Below are positions 24,263 through 32,976 of a DNA stretch of 64,000 nucleotides, in pieces (position 1 is the first letter of the stretch; each line of letters starts with the position of its first letter). The notes below the pieces were generated by a model. It was not told the DNA's origin and ran no database searches. It saw only the letters and a program-made list of their open reading frames with translations. The DNA lies in contig NZ_CP031013.1 of the NCBI RefSeq assembly GCF_003711205.1, forward strand, positions 2,460,501-2,524,500, written 5' to 3'. The DNA is from Polaromonas sp. SP1. Its GTDB lineage: Bacteria > Pseudomonadota > Gammaproteobacteria > Burkholderiales > Burkholderiaceae_C. Both the position numbers and the translations under genes were made by a program.

Positions 24263-25612
24263 ATGGCCACAGAAGGCAACCTCCAGGCGCCCACGCGCCA
24301 CGCGATCGACTGGAAAAACCCCGACTTCTACAACGAAGAGGCTGCCGTCCACGAGATGGAGCGCATCTTCGACATCTGCCACGGCTGCCGCCGCTGTGTA
24401 AGTTTGTGCGGCGCCTTCCCCACGCTGTTTGACCTGGTCGACGAAAGCAAGACCGGCGAAGTCGACGGCGTGGACAAAAAGGACTACATGAAAGTGGTCG
24501 ACCAGTGCTACATGTGCGACCTTTGCTACATGACCAAGTGCCCCTATGTGCCGCCGCATGAGTTCAACCTCGACTTTCCCCACACCATGCTGCGCGCCAA
24601 GGCCATCAAGTTCAGGAAGGGCGAAGTCGGCGCGGGCGAAAAGTTTTTGTCGTCCACCGACGTACACGGCCAGTTCGCCGGCATTCCCATCGTGGTCCAG
24701 GTGGCCAATGCCGTTAACAAGACCAAGCCGGCGCGCGCCATGATGCAAAAGGTGCTGGGCGTCGACAAAAACGCCTGGCTGCCAGACCTGGCCACAAAAA
24801 AATTCCGCTCCGGCGCACCCGAGTCGCCGCCACATGCAGTCAAAGACGGCGCCAAGACGCCCGGCAAGGTGGTGATTTTTTCCACCTGCTACATCAACTA
24901 CAACGAGCCCGGCATAGGCCACGATTTGCTAAAGGTGCTGGACCACAACGAAGTGCCTTATGTATTGGTCGAAAAAGAAAAATGCTGCGGCATGCCCAAG
25001 CTGGAGCTGGGCGACCTCGCTTCGGTCAACACCAGCAAAGAGGCCAACATCCCCGTATTGCTGAAGTACGCCAGAGACGGCTACGCCATCCTCAGCGCCG
25101 TGCCCAGCTGCACGTTGATGTTCAAGCAGGAGCTGCCGCTGATGTACCCCGACGACGCCGACGTGCAGCTCGTCAAGGAGCACATGTGGGACCCGTTTGA
25201 ATACCTGATGGCCCGCAAACGCGACGGCTTGCTCAAGACCGAATTCCCCACACCGCTGGGCAAGATCAGCTACCAGATCCCCTGTCATGGCCGTGTACAG
25301 AATATCGGCAAAAAAACCGAGGAAATGCTCAAGATGGTTCCCGGCACCAGTGTGCACACGCACGAGCGCTGCTCGGGCCACGCCGGCACCTTCGGCGTGA
25401 AGGTGCCCTACCACCAGCAGGCGATGAAGATCGGCAAGCCGCTTTTCAAAGCCATGGCCAATCACAAGGACGGCGGCCTGCCCGATGTGATCAGCAGCGA
25501 CTGTCCGCTCGGCGGCCACCACATCGCGCAGGGCTTTGACGTCAACAGCCTGGGCGCGCCGCCGCAACAGCACCCGCTCACGCTGATACGCACGGCCTAC
25601 GGACTGAAATGA
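24263..25612 (+). CDS. Fe-S oxidoreductase (GlpC/HdrD-like)
   Basis: The 449-residue protein has two [4Fe-4S] motifs near the N-terminus (CHGCRRCVSLC at about 39-49 and CYMCDLCYMTKCP at about 83-95). Two cysteine-rich domains follow (STCYINYNEPG...KCCGMPKLE, and IPCHGRVQNIG...RCSGHAGTFG), as in GlpC and heterodisulfide reductase subunit D. The second CCG motif reads CSG. It probably passes electrons to the rubrerythrin encoded 101 bp upstream. The DUF3501 gene starts 9 bp downstream. This trio is a recurrent gene set in proteobacteria. It lacks a membrane segment. Confidence 0.88.
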   Translation: MATEGNLQAPTRHAIDWKNPDFYNEEAAVHEMERIFDICHGCRRCVSLCGAFPTLFDLVDESKTGEVDGVDKKDYMKVVDQCYMCDLCYMTKCPYVPPHEFNLDFPHTMLRAKAIKFRKGEVGAGEKFLSSTDVHGQFAGIPIVVQVANAVNKTKPARAMMQKVLGVDKNAWLPDLATKKFRSGAPESPPHAVKDGAKTPGKVVIFSTCYINYNEPGIGHDLLKVLDHNEVPYVLVEKEKCCGMPKLELGDLASVNTSKEANIPVLLKYARDGYAILSAVPSCTLMFKQELPLMYPDDADVQLVKEHMWDPFEYLMARKRDGLLKTEFPTPLGKISYQIPCHGRVQNIGKKTEEMLKMVPGTSVHTHERCSGHAGTFGVKVPYHQQAMKIGKPLFKAMANHKDGGLPDVISSDCPLGGHHIAQGFDVNSLGAPPQQHPLTLIRTAYGLK

Positions 25613-25621
25613 GGCCACACC

Positions 25622-26212
25622 ATGAAGACCACCGGAAAGATCACCCGCGAATCCTTGATGACGCTGGAGGCCTACAGCAAGTACCGCAAGGAAAACAAGC
25701 CCGCCATCATCGCCCACCGCAAGCTGCGCAGCGTACGCCTGGGCGAACACATCAACCTGCAGTTTGAAAGCGAAACCAGCCTCCGCTACCAGATCCAGGA
25801 GATGCTGCGCATCGAGAAGATTTTTGAAGAAGAAGGCATTGAACAGGAAATCGAAGCCTATGCGCCGCTGATGCCCGACGGCAGCAACTGGAAGGGCACA
25901 TTGATGCTCGAGTACCCCGACGTCAACGAACGCAAGCGTGAACTGGCCCGGCTCATCGGTGTGGAAGACCGCATGTTTGTCGAGGTTGAAGGCCACGAGC
26001 GTGTTTACGCCATTGCCGACGAAGACATGGACCGCGAGAACGACGAAAAAACCTCGGCCGTGCACTTTGTGCGTTTCGAGCTGGACCCGGCCATGTGCGC
26101 GGCCGTCAAGGCCGGCGCGAGCGTCAAGCTCGGCTGCGACCACACGCATTACCCGGCCCACACCACGATTGCGGCCGAAACGCTGGCCTCCCTGGCCAGC
26201 GATCTGCACTGA
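25622..26212 (+). CDS. DUF3501 family protein
   Basis: This 196-residue protein starts MKTTGKITRESLMTLEAYSK and matches DUF3501 in length and in the SVRLGEHINLQFESETSLRY region. It follows the Fe-S oxidoreductase by 9 bp. The family regularly accompanies rubrerythrin and this oxidoreductase, so it is probably an accessory subunit of the peroxide-reducing system. It has no cysteine cluster or membrane segment. A C-terminal GCDHTHYPAHT stretch could bind metal. Confidence 0.85.
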   Translation: MKTTGKITRESLMTLEAYSKYRKENKPAIIAHRKLRSVRLGEHINLQFESETSLRYQIQEMLRIEKIFEEEGIEQEIEAYAPLMPDGSNWKGTLMLEYPDVNERKRELARLIGVEDRMFVEVEGHERVYAIADEDMDRENDEKTSAVHFVRFELDPAMCAAVKAGASVKLGCDHTHYPAHTTIAAETLASLASDLH

Positions 26213-26297
26213 GCCGGGGCTTTGCGGGCATGCACGCCGTGGCGGCACGCGCCTGTCGTAAAGTGGGGGTTTCGCCTTCCTCCCATCACACCCATCC

Positions 26298-27074
26298 ATG
26301 CTGTTCCTTATCTCGCCGGCCAAGTCGCTGGACTACGACACGCCGCCGCACGTCGCTACCCACACCCAACCCCTTTTCACCCGCCAGTCGGCCGAATTGA
26401 TTGACGTGCTCAAAACCCAAACGCCGCAGCAGATCAGCGAGTTGATGAAGCTGTCGGACGCGCTCGCCGGCCTGAACGTGGCGCGCTACCAGGCCTGGTC
26501 GCCCAAATTCACCGCGAAGAATTCCAAACAGGCCGCGTTGGCCTTTGACGGCGATGTGTATGGCGGGCTCAATGCCAGCACGTTGAGCGAAGCACAACTC
26601 AATTGGGCGCAGCAGCACCTCTGCATCCTGAGCGGCCTCTACGGCGTGCTGCGCCCGCTGGACCGCATGCAACCTTACCGGCTTGAAATGGGCACGCCGC
26701 TGGCCACGCCCCAGGGCAAAAACCTCTACCAGTTCTGGGGCTCGCAAATCTCGGCCTACCTCAACGAACGCGCCGCTGCCGACACCACCCCCGTCATCGT
26801 CAACCTCGCCAGCGAGGAATACTTCAAGGCCGTGGACCGCAAGGCGCTCAAGCCGCGTGTGGTGAGCTGCGTGTTTGAGGAATACAAAGCCGGCAAGTAC
26901 AAGGTCATCAGCTTTTTTGCCAAGCGCGCCCGCGGGCTGATGGCGCGGTATGCGATTGAAAAGAAGATTGCCACGGTGAAAAAACTCGAGGGCTTTGACG
27001 CCGAAGGTTACCGCTTCGATGCGAAGGTGTCTGAACCCGACCGGCTCGTGTTCCGGCGCAAGCAGGCTGCCTGA
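26298..27074 (+). CDS. yaaA: Peroxide stress protein YaaA
   Basis: The 258-residue product begins MLFLISPAKSLDYDTPP, diagnostic for the YaaA/DUF328 family, and keeps LSGLYGVLRPLDRMQPYRLE and NLASEEYFKAVD. In Escherichia coli YaaA limits intracellular free iron and DNA damage during peroxide stress. Its position just after the rubrerythrin operon fits an oxidative-stress neighbourhood, though an 85-bp gap suggests it may have its own promoter. No OxyR site was recognised. Confidence 0.95.
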   Translation: MLFLISPAKSLDYDTPPHVATHTQPLFTRQSAELIDVLKTQTPQQISELMKLSDALAGLNVARYQAWSPKFTAKNSKQAALAFDGDVYGGLNASTLSEAQLNWAQQHLCILSGLYGVLRPLDRMQPYRLEMGTPLATPQGKNLYQFWGSQISAYLNERAAADTTPVIVNLASEEYFKAVDRKALKPRVVSCVFEEYKAGKYKVISFFAKRARGLMARYAIEKKIATVKKLEGFDAEGYRFDAKVSEPDRLVFRRKQAA

Positions 27075-27098
27075 GCGCTGACCTGGCAGGACGATCTG

Positions 27099-27938
27099 AT
27101 GAAGCCCGGCGCTGCGCAAAAAAACCAGGTCCCGGGCCAGGCCATCACCCGCGAGATGCAGGTCTGGGTTTCAGCGCAGCTTGCCGCCGGGCAAAGACCG
27201 GAAGAAATATTCAAGGCGCTGCTGGAGGCCGGCTGGCAGGCGGCCACCGCAAGCCAGGCGCTGGCCGTACCTGCGGCCGCGCCGGCTGTGCCTGTGGTGA
27301 AGGCCGATGCATCGGGCACCATGGTCGACGCCGGCGACAAATGGGTGGAGGTGCGCGAACACCGTGATGCGCCCGACCTGTGGGTGTTCAGCAACCTGCT
27401 CAGTCCAGCGGAATGCACGGCGCTCATGGATGCCGCCGCGCCGCGCCTGGCGCGCTCACGCACCGTAGACACCCGCACCGGCGGCGAAGAACTCAACCAC
27501 GACCGCACCAGCCACGGCATGTTTTACGCACGCGGTGAAACGGGGGTGGTGCGCCGCATCGAGGCCCGCATCGCCAGGCTGCTGAACTGGCCGGTGCAAA
27601 ACGGCGAGGGGCTGCAGGTGCTGCGCTACCGGCCCGGCGCCGAATACAAACCCCACTATGACTACTTCGACCCCAACGAGCCCGGCACGCCGAAGATATT
27701 GAAGCGGGGCGGCCAGCGCGTGGGCAGCCTCATCATGTACCTGCAGGAGCCCGAAGAGGGCGGCGCCACGGTGTTTCCGGACATCGGCCTGAAGGTGCGG
27801 CCACAGCGCGGCAGTGCGGTGTTTTTCAGCTACCCCCGGGCGCATCCTTCAAGCCTGACGCTGCATGGTGGTGAGCCTGTGACGGCCGGCGAAAAATGGA
27901 TTGCCACCAAGTGGCTACGTGAAAAAGAGTTTGTGTAA
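27099..27938 (+). CDS. Prolyl-4-hydroxylase-like 2OG/Fe(II) oxygenase
   Basis: This 279-residue protein has the P4Hc domain with HYD (YKPHYDYFDPNEPG), the distal His in LTLHGGEPVTAGEKW and the Lys of GEKW that binds 2-oxoglutarate. The GGATVFPDIGLKVRPQRGSA strands are typical. An N-terminal domain of about 90 residues (WVSAQLAAGQRPEEIFKALL) looks like a small helical domain. Bacterial members can hydroxylate peptidyl proline, for example in EF-Tu; the target here is unknown. It starts 24 bp after yaaA and is probably co-transcribed with it. Confidence 0.88.
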   Translation: MKPGAAQKNQVPGQAITREMQVWVSAQLAAGQRPEEIFKALLEAGWQAATASQALAVPAAAPAVPVVKADASGTMVDAGDKWVEVREHRDAPDLWVFSNLLSPAECTALMDAAAPRLARSRTVDTRTGGEELNHDRTSHGMFYARGETGVVRRIEARIARLLNWPVQNGEGLQVLRYRPGAEYKPHYDYFDPNEPGTPKILKRGGQRVGSLIMYLQEPEEGGATVFPDIGLKVRPQRGSAVFFSYPRAHPSSLTLHGGEPVTAGEKWIATKWLREKEFV

Positions 27939-28024
27939 CCCCCTGTCTAGACGCACGAATGCATCGTGACGCATGGGCGACGCTGTGATTGACCCGCTTC
28001 AGAGGGCGCGGACCATAATGGTTT

Positions 28025-28915
28025 ATGAAGATCAAAGCCAACCACATTGACATCGAAGTTGAAGACACCCATCCCGGCGACGCAACCGGCCGGCCGGTGG
28101 TCTTGCTCATCATGGGCCTGGGCATGCAGCTCATTGCCTGGCCGCCGGCCATGGTGCAGGCGATTGCCGATGCGGGCTTTCGCGTCGTGCGTTTTGACAA
28201 CCGCGACATTGGCCTGTCTCAATTCTTTGACCACCTCGGCTCGCCCAGCCTGCTCTGGGAGGGGCTGAAGTTCCGCCTGGGCTGGCGCATCCGCCCGCCC
28301 TACAGCCTGGAAGACATGGCGGCCGACACCGTGGGCGTGCTGGATGCGCTGAAGATCGCCAAAGCGCATGTGGTCGGCGTCAGCATGGGCGGCATGGTGG
28401 CGCAGCGCGTGGCGGTGCTGGCGCCTTCGCGGGTGATCAGCCTGACCAGCATCATGAGCTCCAGCGGCGCGCGCGGCCTGCCTGAGGCCAGCCCGGCCGT
28501 CACGCGGGTGCTGCTCAGCCGGCCCGGCAAGGGCGTGCAGGCGGCGGTGGACCACACCGCGCGGCTGCTCAAGGCCATCGGCAGCCCGGGCTTTCCGACG
28601 CCGGACGCCGAGCTGCGCGAGAAAGTTGCCGCCGCGGCGCAGCGCAGCTTTCATCCGCAAGGCGTTGTGCGCCAGATGGTGGCGATTGCCGCCGACAGCG
28701 CGCGCGCCGCAGCGCTGGCCAAGGTCACTTCGCCCACGCTGGTGCTGCATGGCCGGGCCGACCCGCTTGTACCCATGCCCTGCGGGCAGGACACCGCCAA
28801 ACGCATTCCTGGCGCGCGTTTTGAAAGCATTGAAGGCATGGGGCACGATTTGCCGCCGGGTGTCGTTGATCGCTTGCTGGCGTTCATGATTCCTCACTTC
28901 AAGGCTCACGCTTAA
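28025..28915 (+). CDS. Alpha/beta hydrolase
   Basis: The 296-residue protein has the alpha/beta hydrolase fold with nucleophile elbow GVSMGG (Ser of [12 protein letters not shown]), oxyanion region LIMGLGMQ and a C-terminal His in [10 protein letters not shown]. The Asp in GRADPLVP completes a likely triad. It resembles esterases and aclacinomycin-methylesterase-like hydrolases. There is no signal peptide. No pathway can be assigned from the neighbours. Confidence 0.88.
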   Translation: MKIKANHIDIEVEDTHPGDATGRPVVLLIMGLGMQLIAWPPAMVQAIADAGFRVVRFDNRDIGLSQFFDHLGSPSLLWEGLKFRLGWRIRPPYSLEDMAADTVGVLDALKIAKAHVVGVSMGGMVAQRVAVLAPSRVISLTSIMSSSGARGLPEASPAVTRVLLSRPGKGVQAAVDHTARLLKAIGSPGFPTPDAELREKVAAAAQRSFHPQGVVRQMVAIAADSARAAALAKVTSPTLVLHGRADPLVPMPCGQDTAKRIPGARFESIEGMGHDLPPGVVDRLLAFMIPHFKAHA

Positions 28916-28985
28916 AACCCCTACCGGTAGGGCGTCGCTTGCTCGGGGCGGCCCTCCGCAAGACGTTAGCTGCGAAAATGGGTGC

Positions 28986-29813
28986 ATGAACACCCCAGAA
29001 CAATCCCAGCTCGGCAAGCAGTCGGCCTACATCGACCAGTACGACGCCTCGCTGCTTTTCCCCATCCCGCGCGAAGGCAAGCGCGCCGAAATCGGCGTGA
29101 CGGGCACACCGCCGTTTTTCGGCGCGGACATGTGGACGGCGTTTGAGCTCAGCTGGCTCAACATGCGCGGCAAGCCGCAGGTGGCGCTGGCGCACATCAC
29201 CGTGCCTTGCGAATCACCCAACATCGTCGAGAGCAAGTCCTTCAAGCTCTACCTCAACAGCTTTAACAACACGCGTTTTGCCGACGCGCGCGATGTGCGT
29301 GAGCGCATACGCGCCGACCTCAATGCCGTGGTCGGCATGGGCGTGGGCATCAAGACGCTGGGCCCCGAGCTGTTTGATCGCGAGCCGGTGCATGAGCTGG
29401 ACGGCCTCAACCTGGACCGGCTGGACGTGGAGTGCATCCACTTCCAGCCCGCGCCCGAGCTGCTGTTTGCCGAGTTCGATGAGCCGCCGGTCGAAGAGAC
29501 GCTGACCAGCAACCTGCTCAAAAGCAACTGCCTGGTCACAGGCCAGCCCGACTGGGGCAGCGTGCAGATCCGCTACGCCGGCCCGCAGATCAACCAGGAA
29601 GGCCTGCTGCAATACCTGGTGAGCTTTCGCAACCACAACGAGTTCCATGAGCAATGCGTCGAGCGCATCTTCATGGACATCTGGACGCGCTGCAAACCGT
29701 TCAAGCTGTCGGTGTATGCGCGCTACACACGCCGCGGCGGGCTGGACATCAACCCGTTTCGCACCAGCCACCCGCAGGCGCTGCCGGTGTCGGTGCGTAC
29801 GGCGCGCCAGTAA
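28986..29813 (+). CDS. queF: NADPH-dependent 7-cyano-7-deazaguanine reductase
   Basis: QueF reduces preQ0 to preQ1 in queuosine synthesis. The family motif ESKSFK is present, the nucleophile is C182 in [12 protein letters not shown] with D189 nearby, and the long two-domain form (275 residues, as in E. coli) is seen. The [18 protein letters not shown] region is characteristic. No other queuosine genes or preQ1 riboswitch were recognised in the 70-bp leader. Confidence 0.96.
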   Translation: MNTPEQSQLGKQSAYIDQYDASLLFPIPREGKRAEIGVTGTPPFFGADMWTAFELSWLNMRGKPQVALAHITVPCESPNIVESKSFKLYLNSFNNTRFADARDVRERIRADLNAVVGMGVGIKTLGPELFDREPVHELDGLNLDRLDVECIHFQPAPELLFAEFDEPPVEETLTSNLLKSNCLVTGQPDWGSVQIRYAGPQINQEGLLQYLVSFRNHNEFHEQCVERIFMDIWTRCKPFKLSVYARYTRRGGLDINPFRTSHPQALPVSVRTARQ

Positions 29814-29838
29814 GGCCGCCTCGCCATCTACGCTTTTT

Positions 29839-29855
29839 GCTATTAAATCAATAGC
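29839..29855. repeat. Dispersed AT-rich repeat, copy 3 (core)
   Basis: GCTATTAAATCAATAGC lies between the convergent queF and crotonase genes and is flanked by GATAGGCCAAGATGG. Confidence 0.6.
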
Positions 29856-29878
29856 GATAGGCCAAGATGGGGATTGGG

Positions 29879-30739
29879 TTAGAGCCCGAATTCATTAAAA
29901 TTTCTGATCGATGAAAGCGAAGGGAATTGCGCCGCGCGCTTTTCCTTCATCGCCGTCACCGACTCGCGCACATGCGCGTTGCTCCAGATCGCGCCCTGCA
30001 GCCAGCCCATCTGTTTGAGCGCGTCGTCCACCGAATGGTCGCGTGCGTAGTGAATCGCCTGCTTGGTGCCCCAGATGGCCACCGGCGGCTTGCTGGCGAT
30101 TTCGCCGGCGCATTGCATGGCGGCTGCCAGCATGGCCTCGGCGGAGTCAAACACCTCGTTGACCAGGCCGTAGCCCAGCGCCTTGGCTGCCGGCAGGCGG
30201 CGCCCGGTGTAGGCCAGCTCTTTGACGACGGCCAGCGGCACCAGCTTTGGCAGGCGCTGCAAGGTGCCCACGTCGGCCACCATGCCTATGTTGATTTCCT
30301 GGATGCAAAAGAAGGCGTCTGCCGTGGCATAGCGCAGGCAGCAGGCCGTCACCATGTCCACCGCGCCGCCTATGCAGCCACCCTGGATGGCCGCGATCAC
30401 CGGGATGCGCAGCGTCTCCAGTTTGGTGAAGGTGGCCTGCATGTCGCCCAGCATGTCAAAGATGGCGGCGCGGCCTTCGGGGCTGCTGTCGTCCAGCGCG
30501 ATCTCGCTGCCGAAGGTCTCCAGCGCCATGCCGGCGCTGAAATGTTTGCCGGTGCTGGAGATCACCAGCGCGCGCGCCTCACCGGTTTTGTGAATGTGCG
30601 TCAGCACCGCGTCCAGCTCGCGCCAGAAGGTCGGGTGCATCGTGTTCATCGCCTCGGGGCGGCTGAGCACGAGGTGGGCGACGTGGCCGGTGGTGGTGAG
30701 GGTGAAGCAGGTGAGGGAGGGTGGGGTGGTGGCGTTCAT
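29879..30739 (-). CDS. Crotonase, dienoyl-CoA isomerase-like
   Basis: This 286-residue enoyl-CoA hydratase/isomerase family protein has the oxyanion-hole segments GKHFSAGMALE and AIQGGCIGGAVDMV. The stretch CIQEINIGMVADVGTLQRLP closely resembles delta3,5-delta2,4-dienoyl-CoA isomerase (ECH1), whose acidic residues isomerise dienoyl-CoA in the oxidation of unsaturated fatty acids. The later WGTKQAIHYARDHSVDDAL also fits ECH1. No other beta-oxidation genes are adjacent. It is monocistronic and convergent with queF. Confidence 0.85.
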   Translation of the reverse strand: MNATTPPSLTCFTLTTTGHVAHLVLSRPEAMNTMHPTFWRELDAVLTHIHKTGEARALVISSTGKHFSAGMALETFGSEIALDDSSPEGRAAIFDMLGDMQATFTKLETLRIPVIAAIQGGCIGGAVDMVTACCLRYATADAFFCIQEINIGMVADVGTLQRLPKLVPLAVVKELAYTGRRLPAAKALGYGLVNEVFDSAEAMLAAAMQCAGEIASKPPVAIWGTKQAIHYARDHSVDDALKQMGWLQGAIWSNAHVRESVTAMKEKRAAQFPSLSSIRNFNEFGL

Positions 30740-30753
30740 CCCGCCACTCTAAG

Positions 30754-31083
30754 TCAGGCTACCAGTTCAAGCCAGTCACACCTGAGACGCCCCGCCGCAT
30801 GCGCCCATGCCCGCGCATATACATACAGACGCGGCGCCAGGATGCCCAGCAGGCACAGCGGGTAGGCCCACACCGCCTCAAAGGTGTAGGCAGGCAGGCA
30901 GCCGGCCCAGCCCATCAGCCACGCCGTCAACACCGCTTCCCAGATCTGGCATTCAAGGGGGTGCGCCGCCCGGTGCGCCTCGCGCCAGTCCTTGATGCGC
31001 TGCAATTGCGCCAGTGTGATGTGGTGCCAGTGCGGCGACCGGGCCGATGTTGAAGGGCTGGAAGGGTCAGAGGGGTCAAACAT
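30754..31083 (-). CDS. Small protein with one or two membrane segments, unknown function
   Basis: With the start at 31083 (GGAGG four bases upstream) the product has 109 residues, beginning MFDPSDPSSPSTSARSPHWH. An aromatic middle segment (WEAVLTAWLMGWAGCLPAY) and AYPLCLLGILAPRLYVYARA are hydrophobic enough to span or sit in the membrane. I do not recognise the family. It follows the cupredoxin gene on the same strand after 107 bp and may be the last gene of the sigma-factor cluster. Confidence 0.5.
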   Translation of the reverse strand: MFDPSDPSSPSTSARSPHWHHITLAQLQRIKDWREAHRAAHPLECQIWEAVLTAWLMGWAGCLPAYTFEAVWAYPLCLLGILAPRLYVYARAWAHAAGRLRCDWLELVA

Positions 31084-31190
31084 AAAGCCTCCGTGCGGAA
31101 GCTTCAATGTAAGTTTCGTGAAAGCTTCTGTCAACGCCCGAAGTTGCCCTCGAAACGTGAAAGAAGCGTCAAACCGTCAGGTAGCCGGGT

Positions 31191-31877
31191 TCAAATCCGG
31201 CGGCGGCGCGGCACCACGCTCAGTTGCAGCGTCAGCTTGCCGGGCGCGGCGGTCACGGTATAGGCCTGTGGCGCGATGTCGATCAGCTGGTCGGCATGCC
31301 AGACCCTGATCTGCGCCGCGCCCTCGGGCAATTGCTCAAGCTGCGCAACACCGTCGGCGCCCGTCAGCACGGCCCAGGGCGACTCGCTCACGTACACATG
31401 CCCGCGCATGGAGCCGTGGATGTGGCAGCCCAGCAGCACGGCGCCGGCCTTGGTGAAGGTGGCATCGGCAGTTTTGGCCGGCTTGCCTTCAGGCTTGCCG
31501 TCCAGGCGCAACTCAAAGCCTTCGCCCGCCGCCGCATTGAACTGCGCTACGCCGGCCGCCGATGCGCGCACATGGTGCTCCCACGGGTCGTTGTTCACAA
31601 ACTGGGCCTTGGCGCCCACCGCCACCACACTCACGGCCGGCACAAAGCGCATCTTTTCCTGGTAAATCGTCACCTGGGTCGGCAGCGGATTTTTGGGCGC
31701 ACCGGTCTTGCTGGAGGGCACGACCACCACCACCGCGTCGGGCGCCGGTTTGCCTTCCTTGTCGAGCACCTGTATTGAGAGATTTCCGGCTGCAGCCAAG
31801 GTGGATATTGAGCCGATTGCTATCAAAAACAGAGCAGATTGCCAAAACCTCGAAGCGGCGTGTGTCGGGGTGGTCAT
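31191..31877 (-). CDS. Periplasmic cupredoxin-like protein (copy A)
   Basis: The 228-residue product has a signal peptide (SALFLIAIGSISTLAAAG) and a plastocyanin-like domain. Possible copper ligands are His in NNDPWEHHVRAS and Cys/His/Met in LLGCHIHGSMRGHV. A carboxypeptidase-regulatory-like beta-sandwich follows (AVLTGADGVAQLEQLPEGAA), and the end VVPRRRR is shared with its paralogue at 42677. Such proteins are often annotated as methylamine utilisation protein-like, but no methylamine dehydrogenase genes are present. The ATG at 31877 is preferred over GTG at 31901. Part of the signal peptide is encoded by a dispersed repeat. Confidence 0.8.
   Translation of the reverse strand: MTTPTHAASRFWQSALFLIAIGSISTLAAAGNLSIQVLDKEGKPAPDAVVVVVPSSKTGAPKNPLPTQVTIYQEKMRFVPAVSVVAVGAKAQFVNNDPWEHHVRASAAGVAQFNAAAGEGFELRLDGKPEGKPAKTADATFTKAGAVLLGCHIHGSMRGHVYVSESPWAVLTGADGVAQLEQLPEGAAQIRVWHADQLIDIAPQAYTVTAAPGKLTLQLSVVPRRRRI
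31819..31835. repeat. Dispersed AT-rich repeat, copy 4, inside signal-peptide codons
   Basis: GCTATCAAAAACAGAGC is a diverged core with a following CCAAGGTGG-type arm on its left side. It encodes the hydrophobic core of the cupredoxin signal peptide on the minus strand (ALFLIA). Confidence 0.55.
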
Positions 31878-31890
31878 GGGATTTTCTTTC

Positions 31891-32268
31891 TCAGGTTTCA
31901 CGCGGTGTCAGGAAAGCCAGCACCGCCGCCACAACGAACAGCGCCAGCACATCGCCCCAGAGGTGGCCCATGTTGTGGTGGCCCTGAAACGACTGCACGG
32001 CCATCACCCCGCCGTGCACGATGCTGGACCAGACGACGAACCAGATGAGGCTCAAGTGTGCGATGGGGTTGCGGGATGCCAGCAAGAGGAAGACGCCGAG
32101 CGTGGCGTACAGCGCGAGGATCATCTCAAGGTAATACGAGCGCCCCTCCGTGTGCCACGACCAGCCGGAAGGCCAGACGACGGTGAGCGGGTAGAGGGCA
32201 AAAACGAAAATCAGCCCGACCGCCATGAGGGCGATGCGCAGGTATTTGATGCGGCTTGATGCAGTCAT
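31891..32268 (-). CDS. Small four-helix membrane protein (DUF6632-like)
   Basis: The 125-residue product begins MTASSRIKYLRIALMAVGLI and has about four hydrophobic segments, with WPSGWSWH in the first loop and VVWSSIVHGGVMAVQSFQGH between the third and fourth. This resembles the DUF6632 family as I remember it. The start at 32268 has AAGGA upstream; the longer reading to 32376 adds an unlikely Cys/Arg-rich leader. It is 13 bp from the cupredoxin start. Its function is unknown. Confidence 0.7.
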   Translation of the reverse strand: MTASSRIKYLRIALMAVGLIFVFALYPLTVVWPSGWSWHTEGRSYYLEMILALYATLGVFLLLASRNPIAHLSLIWFVVWSSIVHGGVMAVQSFQGHHNMGHLWGDVLALFVVAAVLAFLTPRET

Positions 32269-32379
32269 GGTTGTTGTCCTTGGAGTCATCCGGGGTCGCG
32301 CATGGCGGGCCTGGCGGCCTGTAACGGCAATCGCACAACCATTGCAGCGCACAGCGCCGCAATGGAAGCCGGTCACTGC

Positions 32380-32850
32380 TTACTTGGCGGCCGGTTTGTA
32401 CTCAGCCACGGCCTTGGCCAGGTCGCGGGTTTCTTCGCAGGTCGCGCAGATGGACTGCAGCTTGGCCAGCTGGGCGTCGGCTTTGGCTTTCTGGTTGGTC
32501 TTCAGGTAGGCGACACCCGAATACTCCAGCGCACCCTTGTGTTTGGGGTCCAGCGCCAGCGCCTTGTCGTAGGCGGCAAAGGCTTCGTCGTACTTGCCCA
32601 GCCAGCGGTTGGAGTAACCGAGGTAGTTGTAGGCGTCGGCATTTTTCGGGTTCTTGGCCACGACCTTGTTGAAGCTGCTCACGGCTTCAGACCAGTTCTT
32701 GGCGTCAATGGCCTTTTTGCCGGCGGCGAAGTCGTCGATCTGGGCGTTTTGCACCGGCGTGGTCTGGATGTCGGCCGCGATGGCTGCACCGGCCAGGGCC
32801 AGGGCGATCACGGGCAATGCGATGAAATTGCGGATGGAAAACGTCGTCAT
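32380..32850 (-). CDS. Periplasmic TPR-repeat protein
   Basis: The 156-residue protein has a signal peptide (FIALPVIALALAGAAIAADI) and two to three tetratricopeptide repeats, for example NADAYNYLGYSNRWLGKYDE and a following AFAAYDKALALDPKHKGALE. A CATCEET pair near the end could form a disulfide. TPR proteins scaffold protein contacts. It lies between the anti-sigma gene and the small membrane protein on the same strand, with a 126-bp gap upstream, and may be a target of the ECF sigma factor. Confidence 0.85.
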   Translation of the reverse strand: MTTFSIRNFIALPVIALALAGAAIAADIQTTPVQNAQIDDFAAGKKAIDAKNWSEAVSSFNKVVAKNPKNADAYNYLGYSNRWLGKYDEAFAAYDKALALDPKHKGALEYSGVAYLKTNQKAKADAQLAKLQSICATCEETRDLAKAVAEYKPAAK

Positions 32851-32976
32851 GTCGGGCTCCTTGAATGTTTGCTTGGGTTAAATGCGCTGTAGATCAGCAC
32901 CTTAGACAAACGGCGTGACAGGGAAATTGGATGCGGAGAATTCGTATTTATTTGTAATACGGCCACGCTGGCCCGT

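Noticed and set aside
28916-28985. preQ1 riboswitch before queF
   Set aside because: The 70-bp leader shows no A-rich tail and hairpin arrangement expected for a preQ1 aptamer.
31181-31216. tRNA-like 3' fragment (GGGTTCAAATCC ... GGCACCA)
   Set aside because: The T-arm stem does not pair properly with a seven-base loop, there is no upstream tRNA body, and the segment overlaps the end of the cupredoxin gene.
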